From Halocatena salina (GTDB lineage: Archaea > Halobacteriota > Halobacteria > Halobacteriales > Haloarculaceae): a stretch of 64,000 nucleotides of DNA. The first letter of the stretch is position 1; each line of letters begins with the position of its first letter. The translations under genes and the position numbers were made by a program. Below the pieces are notes generated by a model. The model ran no database searches. It saw only the letters and a program-made list of their open reading frames with translations, and was not told the DNA's origin. This document shows, piece after piece, positions 63,905 to 64,000 of this stretch. The DNA lies in the NCBI RefSeq assembly GCF_023115355.1, contig NZ_CP096019.1, forward strand, positions 1,674,001 through 1,738,000. The letters are read 5' to 3'.

Positions 63905-64000
63905 ATGTCAACCTGTTCACTGTGTGATCTACAAATCGACGGCCAGCCAATCACTGAGGAGACCGCGGACGGAACGGAGCGGTTTTGCTGTCGGGGCTGT
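63905..64000 (+). CDS. Heavy-metal P-type ATPase, N-terminus only (cut by window end)
   Basis: The first 32 codons from the ATG at 63905: MSTCSLCDLQIDGQPITEET, then a FCCRGC end. The paired C-X2-C and C-C-x-x-C cysteines match the N-terminal metal-binding domain of CcoI/CopA-like copper ATPases. Only this part is visible; the call depends on the motif and on the neighbouring UreH-like gene. Confidence 0.7.
   Translation, partial: MSTCSLCDLQIDGQPITEETADGTERFCCRGC

Noticed and set aside
1-64000. CRISPR array or cas genes near the Cas4-like fusion
   Set aside because: No regularly spaced direct repeats were seen and no other cas gene is present; the Cas4-like domain belongs to a Dna2-type helicase fusion.

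Overview
The window is chromosomal DNA of a halophilic archaeon (class Halobacteria). The proteins are strongly acidic, and the gene set is typical of the class: TATA-binding protein, transcription factor S, S6e, aIF2-beta with a TRAM domain, PriL, RfcC, Hjc, RNase Z, pantoate kinase with phosphopantothenate synthetase, geranylgeranylglyceryl-phosphate synthase, and many small families known mainly from haloarchaea. Starts often lie close behind TATA-like boxes, as expected for leaderless transcripts. I do not assign a genus.

Layout. 1-13.9 kb: diphthamide synthase (partial), a rifampicin-phosphotransferase-like enzyme, YlbF-like and GrpB proteins, a Dna2-type Cas4/helicase fusion, DNA polymerase IV, a short-chain dehydrogenase, an AT-rich DUF4013 membrane protein, an MTA/SAH-deaminase-type amidohydrolase and HisG. 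13.9-15.25 kb: RNA/protein module A, next to tbp. 15.25-39.7 kb: tRNA modification, membrane lipid synthesis, aspartyl-tRNA synthetase, the archaeal CoA gene pair, an amino-acid permease fused to UspA domains, Thi4, TFS, SppA, a GH3 glycosidase, S6e with haloarchaeal hypotheticals, a phosphate permease, PriL, a SWIM protein, Hjc and a BCCT carrier. 40.2-49.2 kb: a beta-CASP nuclease, then an accessory block with a four-gene type I restriction operon (hsdM-hsdS-hsdR-metallopeptidase, each junction overlapping by 8 bp) and a very AT-rich unknown gene, ending at tRNA-Phe and tRNA-Val. 49.9-61.6 kb: housekeeping genes, including an ABC exporter, creatininase-family and MptD-type pterin/flavin genes, aIF2-beta, azf, a CAU-anticodon tRNA, rfcC, rnz and phzF. 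61.6-62.94 kb: module B. 62.98 kb to the end: a UreH/TauE-like membrane protein and the start of a copper-type P-ATPase.

The most unusual content is a duplicated module at 14.18-15.25 kb and 61.60-62.94 kb. Each copy has a conserved promoter-like block, a predicted structured RNA of about 165 nt with two stretches (42 and 55 nt) identical between copies, an array of perfect hairpins with T/A tracts, and an ORF for a roughly 183-residue protein with a C-X2-C-X4-C-X-H knuckle. The ORF is intact in copy A. In copy B a 2-nt deletion inside the knuckle shifts the frame. Related inverted hairpin/terminator repeats bound the modules, and their outer ends sit directly behind the stop codons of tbp and phzF. 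I recognise neither the RNA nor the protein. The pair could be a small mobile element, an RNA-regulated gene or an RNA-protein system.

Base composition is mostly even and moderately GC-rich. The clear AT-rich exceptions are the DUF4013 gene, hsdS, the gene at 48.4-49.2 kb and several intergenic regions. All family calls are from reading the translations by eye; no database search was run.
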